DNA from: CAYLZN01 sp964387935
Lineage (GTDB): Bacteria; Acidobacteriota; Vicinamibacteria; Vicinamibacterales; JAFNAJ01
Length of the DNA: 50,234 bases
Direction: 5' to 3'
Assembly: GCA_964387935.1 (NCBI GenBank)
Contig: CAYLZN010000006.1
Location: 1 to 50,234 of the forward strand
Translations under genes and position numbers: made by a program
The notes under the pieces: generated by a model
Database searches by the model: none
What the model was told of the DNA's origin: nothing
What the model saw: only the letters and a program-made list of their open reading frames with translations
Part shown: positions 1 through 9,099 of the stretch, piece by piece
Position numbering within the stretch: the stretch's first letter is position 1
Layout of the letters: every line of letters starts with the position of its first letter

Positions 1-2711
1 GCCTGCGGCAGCGGCAGGAGCGGCCGGTCCTTCCGCTCGGCGTGCCGCACCCGCAGGGCCTCCTGCTGGGCACGTGCTGCGGCCACGAACGCGTCGCGGC
101 GGACCGGGTCCCGCAGGCTGGTCACGACATCGGCCGCCCGCGACGCATCGAGCACGTGAACGGTGGCGCCAGCGTACTCCGGCGCGATCTTGACGGCCGT
201 GTGCTGAGGGCTCGTGGTCGCGCCACCGATCAGCAGCGGCACCGACAGGCCCCGCCGGGTCATCTCCCGCGCCACGAACACCATCTCGTCGAGCGAAGGC
301 GTGATGAGGCCGCTCAGGCCGATGAGATCCACCTGGTGGTCCTGCGCGGCCTGCAGGATGCGGTCGCAGTGCACCATGACGCCGAGATCGACGACCTCGA
401 AGCCGTTGCAGCCGAGCACGACCCCGACGATGTTCTTGCCGATGTCGTGAACGTCCCCCTTGACCGTGGCCAGCAGGATCCGGCCCTGGGTCCGGGGCCG
501 CGCCCCGGCGTCCGCCATCAGGGGCTCCAGGCACGCCACCGCCCGTTTCATCGCGCGGGCGCTCTTGACGACCTGCGGCAGGAACATCTTGCCGGCGCCG
601 AAGAGATCGCCCACCGTCCGCATCCCGTCCATGAGGGGGCCCTCGATGATCGCCAGCGGCGCGCCGTATTCCTGCAGGGCCTCGGTGGCATCGGCCTCGA
701 TGAACTCGTCGATGCCATGCACCAGCGCATGCGAGAGCCGCTCGCCGACCGGGCGCTCCCGCCACGACAGGTCCACCTGGCGCCTGGTTGCGCCGCCCTT
801 GACTCTCGACGCCAGCTCGACGAGCCGCTCCGTCGCGTCCGGCCGCCGGTTCAGGACGACGTCCTCGACGTGCGCCAGGAGTTCCGGCGGAATGTCCTCG
901 TACTGCGCCAGTTGCCCGGCATTCACGATGCCCATGTCCAGGCCTGCCCGGATGGCGTGATAGAGGAACACCGCGTGCATCGCCTCCCGCACCACGTCAT
1001 TGCCCCGGAAGGCGAACGAGAGGTTGCTGACGCCACCGCTCACGCGGACGCCAGGGCATGTCGTCTTGATCTGCCGGGTCGCCTCGATGAACGCGACGGC
1101 GTAGCCGTGGTGGTCTTCGATCCCCGTGGCGATGGCGAGCACGTTCGGGTCGATGATGATGTCGTGCGGATCCCACCCGATCCCGAGGAGCAAGCGGTAG
1201 GCGCGCTGGGCGATCTCGACCTTCCGCGCCACGGTGTCGGCCTGGCCGCGCTCGTCGAACGCCATGACGACCACGCCCGCCCCGTAGCGCCGGATGATCC
1301 GCGCCTTGGCCAGGAAGTCCGCCTCTCCTTCCTTCAGGCTGATCGAATTGACGATGGCCTTGCCCTGGACGCACCTGAGCCCCGCCTCCAGGACCGACCA
1401 GCGGGAGCTGTCGATCATGATCGGAATGCGAGCGATCTCGGGCTCGGTGGCCACGAGGTTGAGGAAGTGCGTCATGCACGCCTCCGAGTCGAGCAGGGCC
1501 TCGTCCATGTTGACGTCGAGGATGTTGGCCCCGCCCCGCACCTGGTCGAGCGCGACTTCCAGCGCGGCACGAAAGTCCCCGCTCTTGACGAGCCGCGCGA
1601 ACTTCGCGGAGCCCGTGACGTTGGTGCGCTCACCGATCATCTGGAAGTTGCTGTCGGGCCTCAGCGTCAGGGTCTCGAGGCCCGCAAACCTGGCGAAGGT
1701 GCCGGCCCCGTCAGGCAGGGTGCGCGGCGCGCAGCGTTCGACCGCCACGGCGATGGCCCGGATGTGGTCCGGCGTGGTGCCACAACACCCGCCGACGACG
1801 TTGAGGAGACCCTCGGCGGCGAACTCGCGCAGGATGCCCGCGGTCGTGGCCGGCTGCTCGTCGTACTGCCCGAACGCGTTGGGCAGCCCGGCATTGGGAT
1901 AGCACGAGACGAAGCACGGCGCGAGGGCCGCCAGTTCCGCCAGATAGGGGTGCATCTCACGTGCGCCGAGCGCGCAGTTGAGGCCCACGCTCAGCGGCCG
2001 CGCGTGCGCGACCGAGACCCAGAAGGCGTCCACCGTCTGGCCGGAGAGCGTCCGGCCGCTGCGATCGGTGATGGTCACCGAGATCATCACCGGCACCCGG
2101 TGTCCGCGCGCTTCGCACTCCTCATCGATGGCGACGAGCGCCGCCTTGGCATTGAGCGTGTCGAAGATCGTCTCCACGAGCAGGACGTGGACCCCGCCGT
2201 CGAGCAACCCGCGCACCTGCTCCCGGTACGCCGCCCGCACTTGGTCGAACGTCACCGCGCGGAAGGCGGGATCGTTGACGTCCGGCGAGATCGACAGCGT
2301 GCGATTGGTCGGCCCCAGGGCCCCGGCCACGAACCGGGGACGGGCCGGGGTCGCCGTCGTCTGCCGGTCTGCGGCCGCGCGCGCCAGCCGGGCCGCCTCG
2401 CGATTGATCGCGTAGACCTGGGCCTCCATCCCGTAGTCGGCCTGGGCGATGGCCGTCGCGTTGAAGGTATTGGTCTCGATGAGGTCGCTCCCCGCGTCCA
2501 GGTAGGCCTCGTGGATCGCCGAGACGACGTCCGGGCGCGTCAGCACCAGCAGGTCGTTGTCCCCCTTGAGGTCCGCCGGGTGGTCCCGGAAGCGGTCCCC
2601 CCGGAAGTCGGCCTCGGTCAGCCCGTAGCGCTGGATCATCGTGCCCATCGCGCCGTCGAGGACGAGAATCCTCGTGGCGAGCAGGTGCTCGAGTTGGATG
2701 CGGGTGCTCAT
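1..2711 (-). CDS. metH: Cobalamin-dependent methionine synthase, 3' end cut off by window edge
   Basis: Transfers a methyl group from methyl-tetrahydrofolate through cobalamin to homocysteine. About 903 codons are present, starting at ATG 2709-2711 and running off the left edge without a stop. The order fits MetH: an N-terminal homocysteine-binding barrel (GLNCALG near residue 244 and GGCCGTTP near 304, supplying the zinc cysteines), a pterin-binding domain (MIGERTNVTGS, about 330-600), the B12 cap, and the B12 Rossmann domain with the cobalt-ligand motif DVHDIG near 752. The AdoMet reactivation domain would lie beyond the edge, so its presence cannot be judged. The start overlaps the stop of the ArsR-methyltransferase gene (ATGA), so the two are probably translationally coupled and co-regulated. 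A long open frame on the opposite strand is only its shadow. Confidence 0.95.
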   Translation of the reverse strand, partial: MSTRIQLEHLLATRILVLDGAMGTMIQRYGLTEADFRGDRFRDHPADLKGDNDLLVLTRPDVVSAIHEAYLDAGSDLIETNTFNATAIAQADYGMEAQVYAINREAARLARAAADRQTTATPARPRFVAGALGPTNRTLSISPDVNDPAFRAVTFDQVRAAYREQVRGLLDGGVHVLLVETIFDTLNAKAALVAIDEECEARGHRVPVMISVTITDRSGRTLSGQTVDAFWVSVAHARPLSVGLNCALGAREMHPYLAELAALAPCFVSCYPNAGLPNAFGQYDEQPATTAGILREFAAEGLLNVVGGCCGTTPDHIRAIAVAVERCAPRTLPDGAGTFARFAGLETLTLRPDSNFQMIGERTNVTGSAKFARLVKSGDFRAALEVALDQVRGGANILDVNMDEALLDSEACMTHFLNLVATEPEIARIPIMIDSSRWSVLEAGLRCVQGKAIVNSISLKEGEADFLAKARIIRRYGAGVVVMAFDERGQADTVARKVEIAQRAYRLLLGIGWDPHDIIIDPNVLAIATGIEDHHGYAVAFIEATRQIKTTCPGVRVSGGVSNLSFAFRGNDVVREAMHAVFLYHAIRAGLDMGIVNAGQLAQYEDIPPELLAHVEDVVLNRRPDATERLVELASRVKGGATRRQVDLSWRERPVGERLSHALVHGIDEFIEADATEALQEYGAPLAIIEGPLMDGMRTVGDLFGAGKMFLPQVVKSARAMKRAVACLEPLMADAGARPRTQGRILLATVKGDVHDIGKNIVGVVLGCNGFEVVDLGVMVHCDRILQAAQDHQVDLIGLSGLITPSLDEMVFVAREMTRRGLSVPLLIGGATTSPQHTAVKIAPEYAGATVHVLDASRAADVVTSLRDPVRRDAFVAAARAQQEALRVRHAERKDRPLLPLPQ

Positions 2712-3637
2712 GACCGGTGACCTTCCGTTGTGCGCGTGGCACTTGCGATGAGAACGGTGAATGGGTCCCCCTTCTGCCGTGCCCCGACGGTGACGCGCAC
2801 GTCCTTGCAGCCGGCCTCGCGCAGCCAGTCGCGAAGGGCCGCGTCGTCGAAGCCCAGCCAGCGGTCCCCGAGTTCCCGGCGGACCCAGGCCTGGTCGTGC
2901 GCGCGCAGGTCGAGCACGAGCACCTTCCCGCCCGGCACGGTAATCCGCACCGCCTCCGACAGCGCCCGCTCCGGGTCCTCGGCATGATGCAGCGCCTGGG
3001 AGAGGAGGGCCAGGTCGTGGCTGGCATCCGGCAGGGGCAGACGCTCCAGCTCGCCGCGCCGCCAGGCGATGTTGCCGACGCCGCGGCGCTTCGCCAGGGC
3101 GCGTGCCGCGCGGATCGCCTCGGGCGATCGGTCCACGGCGGTCACTCGACTGGCCCACGCCGCGGCCTCGATGGCGAGGTAGCCCTCGCCACACCCGAGA
3201 TCGGCGACGCGGATCGGGGGCAACAGGTGCCCGAGCGCGCGCGCCCAGGCCGCCCAGCTTCGCCCCGGCATGAGCCGCCGCTGTTCTGGAAGGTCGGTGT
3301 GAAAGCGCTCCTTCCGCAACCGGAGCACCTCCGAGAGCCGGGCCCGATCTCCCGCGGCCTGCCGGTCCCCTTCGGCTTCGAGCCGGGGACGCAGCCAGGC
3401 CCAGACGTCCGCGTGCCCGTTCTCCGCAAGACGATAGTAGGCGTACCCGGCCTCGCGCGACTCCTCGACAAGGCCCGCGTCCTTGAGGAGCCCCAGGTGT
3501 CGTGAGACGCCGGACTGCGCCAGGCCCAGGACGGCCGTCAACTCGCTCACGTTCAGCCGCTCCACGGCCAGCGCGCGCAGGAGCCGCAGGCGGGCGTCAT
3601 CGCCCAGGAGGCGCAGCAGGGCGGCGACTTCTGTCAC
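2708..3637 (-). CDS. ArsR-family regulator fused to a SAM-dependent methyltransferase domain
   Basis: 309 residues. Residues about 1-95 form an ArsR winged helix (LLRLLGDDARLRLLRAL, then recognition helix LAQSGVSRHLGLLKDAGLV). Residues about 140-300 form a class I methyltransferase fold with SAM motif I VADLGCGEGYLA and a following acidic AVDRS. No metal-binding ELCVCDL-type cysteines are visible, so it is not a metal sensor. Fusions of this type next to metH are known regulators of the methionine/SAH cycle (SahR-like in Proteobacteria); sensing of SAM or SAH is inferred from that. The GTG start (3635-3637) has no Shine-Dalgarno and sits just below a palindrome (3646-3661), suggesting autoregulation and possibly a near-leaderless mRNA. 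The stop overlaps metH by 4 nt. Confidence 0.9.
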   Translation of the reverse strand: MTEVAALLRLLGDDARLRLLRALAVERLNVSELTAVLGLAQSGVSRHLGLLKDAGLVEESREAGYAYYRLAENGHADVWAWLRPRLEAEGDRQAAGDRARLSEVLRLRKERFHTDLPEQRRLMPGRSWAAWARALGHLLPPIRVADLGCGEGYLAIEAAAWASRVTAVDRSPEAIRAARALAKRRGVGNIAWRRGELERLPLPDASHDLALLSQALHHAEDPERALSEAVRITVPGGKVLVLDLRAHDQAWVRRELGDRWLGFDDAALRDWLREAGCKDVRVTVGARQKGDPFTVLIASATRTTEGHRS

Positions 3638-3645
3638 ATCAACTA

Positions 3646-3661
3646 ATCTACATATTTAGAT
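3646..3661. promoter_or_regulatory. Palindromic candidate operator of the ArsR-methyltransferase/metH operon
   Basis: ATCTACATATTTAGAT is an imperfect 16-bp palindrome (arms ATCTA/TAGAT with central ATAT; only one symmetric pair mismatches) in a strongly GC-rich background. Its near edge is 9 bp upstream of the GTG start. The size and symmetry suit an ArsR-type dimer. On the minus strand TAAATAT could also serve as a -10 element, so repressor and polymerase would compete. The assignment is by position and symmetry only. Confidence 0.6.
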
Positions 3662-3686
3662 GCGCTCTGCCAAGCCTGCGCTGCCA

Positions 3687-3704
3687 GGCCGGCGGGGCCC
3701 GGCC
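3687..3704. terminator. Short GC hairpin between tdh and the ArsR-methyltransferase gene
   Basis: GGCCGG (3687-3692) and CCGGCC (3699-3704) can pair around a 6-nt loop, shortly after the threonine dehydrogenase stop on the minus strand. There is no U tract, so it is only a possible weak terminator separating the two minus-strand operons. Confidence 0.3.
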
Positions 3705-3711
3705 GAGCCGC

Positions 3712-4734
3712 TCACCGCAAATACCGCTCCCGGATCGTCGGAATCAGATACTCCCCGAACGCCCGGTGGAAGTCGTACTGGGGCGCGAAGCCCCAGTCAC
3801 GGCGCGCCGTGGAGTCGTCCACGTCCGGCGGCCAGGAGTCGACGATGCCCTGACGCTTCTCGTCCACGCGGTAGGTGATCTGGGCGGCCGGAAAGGCCTG
3901 GAACACGATCTGGCGCACTTCCTCCGCCGACGGGTTGAATGCGGTCACGTTGTAGGCCGAGCGCGAAAGCGCCGCCCGCGGCGCGGCCGCGAGGAGGAGC
4001 AGCGCCTGCACCGCATCCGGCATGGCCATGAAGGGGATGCGCGTGTCGGGCCGCACGAAGCAGGCGTACGGCTCGCCACGCGCCGCCGCGTGAATCATCT
4101 CCGGGGCGTAGTCCGACGTGCCCCCCGAGGGGACGGTCAGGGCGGAGATCAAGCCCGGGAACCGGACGGCGCGGAAATCCACCCGTCCCGTCACGCGGTC
4201 CGCGGCGAGCTGCTTGTAGTGGCGCGCGTAGTACTGCCCCAGCTGCTCGCAGTACAGCTTGTTGCACCCGTACATCGTCGTGGGATGCGTCCACTCGTCC
4301 TCGCGCACTTTGCCGAGGGTGGCCCGGGACTCGAGGTCAGGGATGCCGTACGCGGCAATCGAGGAGGGATAGACGAAGACGACGGGCCGCCCGTGCGACT
4401 CCCCTTCCTTCTGCGCGAACTCGAGCAGGTTGAGCGTGCCCTCGACGTTCACGTGATGGGCCGTCACCGGCGTGAATTCCGAGCGTGTGGAGAGCAGGGC
4501 GGCCAGATGGAAGACGAGATCGATCTCGTACTCGGCCAGGACGCGCTCGAGCAGCGCCGGGTCGAGGATCGATCCGGTGAACTCCCGGTGGACGTGCCTC
4601 GCCATGTCGCGGTCCATCGGGTTGACGTCCAGGGTGACGATCCGGCGCCCGCCGTCCCGCGACAGGGCCGCGATGAGGCCGTGCCCGATCTCGCCGTTGG
4701 CGCCGGTAATGAACACGACCGGTTTGCGGATCAT
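3712..4734 (-). CDS. NAD-dependent epimerase/dehydratase, probable SDR-type L-threonine 3-dehydrogenase
   Basis: 340 residues, extended SDR fold. The Rossmann motif ITGANGEIG is near residue 9, the catalytic Ser is in VYPSSIAAYG (about 150), and the YxxxK pair is in MYGCNKLYCEQ (about 178). The C-terminal signature IVDSWPPDVDDSTARRDWG followed by FAPQYDF is typical of the SDR-type threonine dehydrogenases and separates them from ordinary UDP-sugar epimerases. These enzymes oxidise L-threonine to 2-amino-3-ketobutyrate. The usual partner, Kbl, is not in the window. The gene overlaps pepF by 4 nt (ATGA), so peptide breakdown and threonine catabolism may be co-expressed. The alternative is a nucleotide-sugar epimerase. 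Confidence 0.8.
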   Translation of the reverse strand: MIRKPVVFITGANGEIGHGLIAALSRDGGRRIVTLDVNPMDRDMARHVHREFTGSILDPALLERVLAEYEIDLVFHLAALLSTRSEFTPVTAHHVNVEGTLNLLEFAQKEGESHGRPVVFVYPSSIAAYGIPDLESRATLGKVREDEWTHPTTMYGCNKLYCEQLGQYYARHYKQLAADRVTGRVDFRAVRFPGLISALTVPSGGTSDYAPEMIHAAARGEPYACFVRPDTRIPFMAMPDAVQALLLLAAAPRAALSRSAYNVTAFNPSAEEVRQIVFQAFPAAQITYRVDEKRQGIVDSWPPDVDDSTARRDWGFAPQYDFHRAFGEYLIPTIRERYLR

Positions 4735-6605
4735 GCGTGTGCCTCCATGGCGTCCAGTTCGTCGCCGAGCCGGCCGACGAGCCGCGCGAGGTCGTCGACG
4801 ACGGCCTGCACGGTCTCGCGGCGGCTCAGGTCCACACCCGCCTGCCGCAGCAGCACCATCGGATGGTCACTCCCCCCGGCGCGGAGCAGGCTGAGATAGC
4901 GCGTCACCGCGTCGCGTCGCGCGGCCTCGGCCCCGGTGGTGATCTCGCGCATCAACTGCGCAGACGAGGCGTAGCAGGTCGCGTACTGATACACGTAGTA
5001 GGGAGACGCGAAGAAGTGCGGGATCCGCGCCCACGTGGCCCGTGACAGGTCGTCGTAGTCGATCGCGTCCCCGTAGTACTGCCTGAGGAGGTCGAGATAC
5101 AGGCCCCCCAGCACCTCCGCCGTCACCGGCCTGTCCTCCTCGACCAAGCGATGCGTCTGCAGCTCGAAGTCGGCGAACAGCACCTGCTGGTAGAACGTCC
5201 CGACGATCCCGTCGATCGCGTGCTGAAGCAGCACGACGCGCTCTCGGGGATCGGGGCTCCGCGCCAACATGTAGTCCAGCAGCAGCGCCTCACTGAGGGT
5301 GGACGGCACCTCGGCGACGAAGATGGTGTAGTCCGAGTACACGAACGGCTGGCTCTCGTGGCTGAGCATCGTGTGCATCGAGTGGCCCATCTCGTGGGCC
5401 AGCGTGAACACGGAGTCCAGGGTGTCGTTGTAGTTCAGCAACATGTACGGGTGCACGCCGTACACCGGCGCGGAGTAGGCCCCGGAACGCTTGCCGGGGT
5501 TCTCGTACACGTCGATCCAGCGCCCGTCGAAGCCTGCGCGCATCCGGGCCTGGTAGTCCGCGCCAAGCGGCGCCACCGATTCGACGAGCCAGTCGAGGAC
5601 CTGGTCGTACGGGTATCTGGTGTCGAGGTGCCCGATCGGCACGGCCGTGTCGTAGATGTGGTACGAGTCCAGCTTCAGCCAGCGCCGCCGGAGGCGGTGG
5701 TACGCGCGCAGGGGCTCCACCCCGTTCCTCGCCGTGTTGATCAGCGTCTCCACGACCGTGGCCGGGATGGCGTTGCCGAACAGCGCCGCGTCCAGCGTGG
5801 ACCGGTAGTGGCGCGCCCGCGCGGAGAACCAGTCGCGCTGCAGCACGGTCCCGTACAGGGCGGCATAGGTGTTGACGTGGGCGGCGAAGGTCTCGTGCAG
5901 CGCGGTGAACGCGAGCGCTCGGTCGGCCTGGACCTGGCAGGTGTCCAGCAGCTCGCGGTACTTGCCGTAGGTCACCTTCACCGGCTCGCCGGTACTCAGG
6001 GTCACCGTGGGAAACGCGATGTCAGCGGTGGAGAGCGCCTCGTAGGCATCGTGGGCGCCGTCCTGGACCCGGGCCGAGAGCGCCATGATGCGCTCACCGT
6101 CCTCGTCCAGCACGTGCTCCTGCTGGCGATACACCTCTTCGAGCGCGAACCGGTACACCGCGAGTTCGGCGTGGTCCTGCATCCACCCGCTGACGACCTC
6201 CAGAGGAACCTTGAGCAGTTCCGGGTGGAACCAGGAGGCGGCGTGCATCCAGCGCGCCAGCAGCCCCTGCACGTCCTGCCGGCGGCCATTGGCCTCGTTG
6301 TCCCGCTGGTCCTCGTCGAACCGAAGCGACGCGAAGTAGTAGACGCGATACGCCAGCTGGCCGGCCTCGTCCATCGTTCTGAGGACGTCCAGGAGGCGGT
6401 CCGGGCCGCGCGCCAGCGTCCCCTGCAGGCCGGAGAAACGGTCGATGGCCGCTGAGAGCTGCGTGCACCCGCTCTCCCAGGCCTCCCAATCCGGGAAGAT
6501 GTCGAGCAGGTTCCACCGGTGGCGCTCGAGGATGGCCGAGCGTTCACGCGGGGTCGCAGGGGACGCGGGCTGTGACGTCGCTGGGTCGGACATGGCGTGA
6601 CGCAT
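4731..6605 (-). CDS. pepF: Oligoendopeptidase F (M3B zinc metallopeptidase)
   Basis: 624 residues, the normal PepF length. It cleaves medium-sized oligopeptides in the cytoplasm. The zinc motif HEMGH lies near residue 404, followed by SMHTMLSH, and the downstream Glu ligand is in the VAEVPSTLSEALL segment about 25 residues later. The C-terminal all-helical M3 region (YYVYQYATCYASSAQ) is intact, and there is no signal peptide. Neither the ATG at 6605 nor the in-frame ATG at 6593 has a clear Shine-Dalgarno; the later start gives 620 residues beginning MSDPATS. Its stop overlaps the threonine dehydrogenase start. It diverges from the Hsp70 cluster. Confidence 0.93.
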   Translation of the reverse strand: MRHAMSDPATSQPASPATPRERSAILERHRWNLLDIFPDWEAWESGCTQLSAAIDRFSGLQGTLARGPDRLLDVLRTMDEAGQLAYRVYYFASLRFDEDQRDNEANGRRQDVQGLLARWMHAASWFHPELLKVPLEVVSGWMQDHAELAVYRFALEEVYRQQEHVLDEDGERIMALSARVQDGAHDAYEALSTADIAFPTVTLSTGEPVKVTYGKYRELLDTCQVQADRALAFTALHETFAAHVNTYAALYGTVLQRDWFSARARHYRSTLDAALFGNAIPATVVETLINTARNGVEPLRAYHRLRRRWLKLDSYHIYDTAVPIGHLDTRYPYDQVLDWLVESVAPLGADYQARMRAGFDGRWIDVYENPGKRSGAYSAPVYGVHPYMLLNYNDTLDSVFTLAHEMGHSMHTMLSHESQPFVYSDYTIFVAEVPSTLSEALLLDYMLARSPDPRERVVLLQHAIDGIVGTFYQQVLFADFELQTHRLVEEDRPVTAEVLGGLYLDLLRQYYGDAIDYDDLSRATWARIPHFFASPYYVYQYATCYASSAQLMREITTGAEAARRDAVTRYLSLLRAGGSDHPMVLLRQAGVDLSRRETVQAVVDDLARLVGRLGDELDAMEAHA

Positions 6606-6655
6606 TCTACAGGACGCCCCAGCCGGCCCCGGCCGCCCCCTGAATCCGGCCCAGG

Positions 6656-6684
6656 TTGCCGGCGGGTCCGCCAGCTAGTACGAT
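6656..6684 (+). promoter_or_regulatory. Sigma-70-like promoter for the DUF2760/Hsp70 operon
   Basis: TTGCCG (6656-6661), exactly 17 bp, then TACGAT (6679-6684): each hexamer matches 4 of 6 consensus positions. It lies about 58 bp upstream of the DUF2760 ATG and is the best match in the pepF/DUF2760 divergent gap. I see no CIRCE or heat-shock sigma element. Confidence 0.4.
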
Positions 6685-6741
6685 CGCGGTTTGCCCGGTG
6701 GACAATCGCGCCGCATGCGCGTCCCGGGTGAGGAGTTCACG

Positions 6742-7266
6742 ATGCCCGGATTCGGCACGCGCGTCGCCTTGGCGTTCCGCGCGTTTCTCTCGCTGCTGGT
6801 CGGGGGGCGTCTCCCCGACGACCTCCTCGACATCTTCCGCCCGGTGAGCGTCGAACCGACGCGGCCGGCACCGCGAGGAGAGGACGAACTGGATCGCGCG
6901 GTGCAGGTGCTGGCCCTCCTCCAGCGCGATGCCCGACTCGTGGATTTCCTGCAGGAGGACCTCACGGCGTACTCCGACCCCCAGGTCGGTGCTGCGGTGA
7001 GGGACGTGCATGCCAACTGCCGCGCGGCGCTGGCGCGCTACATGACCATCGCGCCCTTCCTGGATGCCGCCGAAGGCGATCGTGTGCCCACCGAAGCGCT
7101 GACGGATCCTGGCGGCATCAAGATCGTGGGCACGGTCAGTCGAACGACGGGCCAGACCGGTGTGGTCCGTCACCGCGGCTGGCACGTCACGTCCCTGACG
7201 TTGCCGCCGCTGGGCCCCGCGGGCGGGAGGCGCATGATCGCTCAGGCCGAAGTGGAGGTCGCGTAG
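6742..7266 (+). CDS. DUF2760 domain protein, first gene of an Hsp70 cluster
   Basis: 174 residues, starting at ATG 6742 with GAGGAG 6 nt upstream. An N-terminal hydrophobic stretch (GTRVALAFRAFLSLLVGG, about residues 4-21) could be a membrane anchor or amphipathic helix. A helical middle follows (ALLQRDARLVDFLQEDL), then a C-terminal beta-rich part (VVRHRGWHVTSLTLPPL). DUF2760 proteins are of unknown function and are known to neighbour the two unusual Hsp70 genes found immediately downstream here. The stop TAG abuts the GTG of the first Hsp70 with no spacer, so tight coupling and a shared job are likely. Confidence 0.85.
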   Translation: MPGFGTRVALAFRAFLSLLVGGRLPDDLLDIFRPVSVEPTRPAPRGEDELDRAVQVLALLQRDARLVDFLQEDLTAYSDPQVGAAVRDVHANCRAALARYMTIAPFLDAAEGDRVPTEALTDPGGIKIVGTVSRTTGQTGVVRHRGWHVTSLTLPPLGPAGGRRMIAQAEVEVA

Positions 7267-9099
7267 GTGGGCGGCCCGCGCTTCGTCGTCGGCATCGACC
7301 TCGGGACCACCAACTGCGCCCTCGCTGAGGCAGACCTGCAGGGCGAGGCGGTCCGCGTGCAGCCCGGCCGCCTCCCGCAGCTGCTGAACCCCGGCGAGGT
7401 GGCCGAGCTGGGCCTGCTGCCGTCCTTTTGCTACCTGCCGGACGCCCACGATTTCGCGGCGGGGGCCACCGCCCTGCCGTGGAGTTCGTCGTCTGATCCT
7501 GTCGTCGGGGAGCTCGCGCGCCGGCGAGGGGTGGAGCGGCCAGGACGGTTGATCGCGTCGGCGAAATCATGGCTCTGCCATGCCGGCGTGGACCGGACGG
7601 CCCCGATTCTGCCGTGGCAGACCGCGGAAGATGTCACAGGCCTGTCGCCGGTGGACGCCTCGGCCCGCTACCTGGATCACCTGGCGAGGTCCTGGGCACA
7701 CGGCCAGGGGGGCTCCACGACGCTGGGCGACCAGGACGTCCTGGTGACCGTGCCGGCGTCCTTCGACGAGGCGGCGCGCGAACTGACGCTCCAGGCCGCG
7801 GCCCATGCGGGCCTTCCCTCGGTGCGGCTGCTCGAAGAGCCTCAAGCGGCGTTCTACGCGTGGCTGGACCACATGGGCGACCGCTGGCGCGACTGCATCG
7901 GCGTGGGGGACCTCGTGCTCGTGTGCGACGTCGGGGGCGGAACCACGGACTTCAGCCTGATCGCCGTGTCGGACTCCGGCGGCGATCTCGTCCTGACGCG
8001 CGTGGCGGTGGGCGACCACATCCTGCTCGGCGGCGACAACATGGACCTGGCGCTCGCACGCAGCGTCCAGCAGCGTCTCGAGCAGGCCGGGCCCCGCGTG
8101 GACGCGCTGCAGCTGCAGTCCCTGTGGCTGCAGTGTCGCCACGCGAAGGAGCGCCTGTTCGAAGACCCGGGCGCCGACGCGCATGCGGTCACGGTCCTCG
8201 GGCGGGGCTCGCGCCTCGTGGGCGGCACGGTCACGGAGTCGATCTCCCGGCACGCGCTCGATGAGATCGTGCTCGACGGGTTCTTTCCGCGGGTGCCCGC
8301 CGATGCCGAGCCCCTGCGCCCGCGACGGGCAGGCCTCCAGGAGCTGGGACTCCCCTATGCCTCCGACCCGGCGATCACGCGACACCTGGCCCGCTTCCTT
8401 CGTCGGCAGGCCGCCGATGCGCCCGGAACCGAGCACATGCGCCGAGGGCCGAGCGGGCTGGCCGCCCCGACGCGCGTGCTGTTCAACGGCGGGGTCATGA
8501 AGGCGGCGCCGCTGCGGGCGCGCATCGTGGACACGATCAACGAGTGGCTGCAGGCCGACGGGCTCCCACCGCTCGATGCCGGGGCCCTCCTCGACTCGCC
8601 GGACCTCGACACGGCCGTGGCACGTGGCGCCGCGTGCTACGGCGTCGCGCGTCGCCGCGGAGGCATCCGAGTCCGGGGCGGCGCCGCACGCACGTACTAC
8701 ATCGGGATCGAGAGCGCGCTGCCGGCCGTCCCTGGCCTCGCCGCTCCCCTCAAGGCGCTGTGTGTGGTCCCGTTCGGCATGGAGGAGGGAACCGACGCGC
8801 CGGTACCTGGCCGGGAGTTCGGGCTGGTCGTCGGAGAACCCGCGGAGTTCCGGTTCCTGGGATCCACGGTGCGCAAGCAGGACCAGATTGGCGAACTCAT
8901 CGAGGACTGGGGAGGCGACCTCTCGGAGCACGCACCGCTGTCGGTCACGCTCGAGGGTGAGGGCACCGCCGAGGGCGAGGTCGTGCCGGTGCGGCTTGAA
9001 ACGCGCGTCACCGAACTCGGAACGCTCGAGCTCTGGTGCGTTTCCCGGGACGGCCGTCATCGCTGGAAGCTCGAGCTGAACATCCGGGAACGCGCCTGA
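7267..9099 (+). CDS. Hsp70-family chaperone ATPase, divergent, no helical lid
   Basis: 610 residues from GTG 7267, directly after the DUF2760 stop. The actin-like ATPase core is clear: phosphate-1 GIDLGTTNCALAEAD (residues 9-23), phosphate-2 VCDVGGGTTDFS (near 219), and FNGGVMKAAPLRARI in place of the usual adenosine motif VGGxxRxP. From about residue 490 a beta-rich segment (CVVPFGMEEGT to LELWCVSRDGRHRWKL) matches a substrate-binding beta domain. There is no alpha-helical lid and no C-terminal EEVD-like tail. No DnaJ or GrpE gene is nearby. It is clearly not the housekeeping DnaK. Clients are unknown. Confidence 0.9.
   Translation: MGGPRFVVGIDLGTTNCALAEADLQGEAVRVQPGRLPQLLNPGEVAELGLLPSFCYLPDAHDFAAGATALPWSSSSDPVVGELARRRGVERPGRLIASAKSWLCHAGVDRTAPILPWQTAEDVTGLSPVDASARYLDHLARSWAHGQGGSTTLGDQDVLVTVPASFDEAARELTLQAAAHAGLPSVRLLEEPQAAFYAWLDHMGDRWRDCIGVGDLVLVCDVGGGTTDFSLIAVSDSGGDLVLTRVAVGDHILLGGDNMDLALARSVQQRLEQAGPRVDALQLQSLWLQCRHAKERLFEDPGADAHAVTVLGRGSRLVGGTVTESISRHALDEIVLDGFFPRVPADAEPLRPRRAGLQELGLPYASDPAITRHLARFLRRQAADAPGTEHMRRGPSGLAAPTRVLFNGGVMKAAPLRARIVDTINEWLQADGLPPLDAGALLDSPDLDTAVARGAACYGVARRRGGIRVRGGAARTYYIGIESALPAVPGLAAPLKALCVVPFGMEEGTDAPVPGREFGLVVGEPAEFRFLGSTVRKQDQIGELIEDWGGDLSEHAPLSVTLEGEGTAEGEVVPVRLETRVTELGTLELWCVSRDGRHRWKLELNIRERA

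Noticed and set aside
42..2720. 892-codon open frame on the plus strand
   Set aside because: Antisense shadow of metH; Arg/Pro/His/Asp-rich with no domain, while the minus strand reads a complete MetH order.
3638..3711. SAH or SAM riboswitch upstream of the ArsR-methyltransferase/metH operon
   Set aside because: The gap is 74 nt, mostly a GC hairpin plus the palindrome; no conserved riboswitch core is visible and the leader appears very short.
5151..6455. 434-codon open frame on the plus strand inside pepF
   Set aside because: Shadow of the metallopeptidase; composition dominated by Val, Arg, His and Gln.
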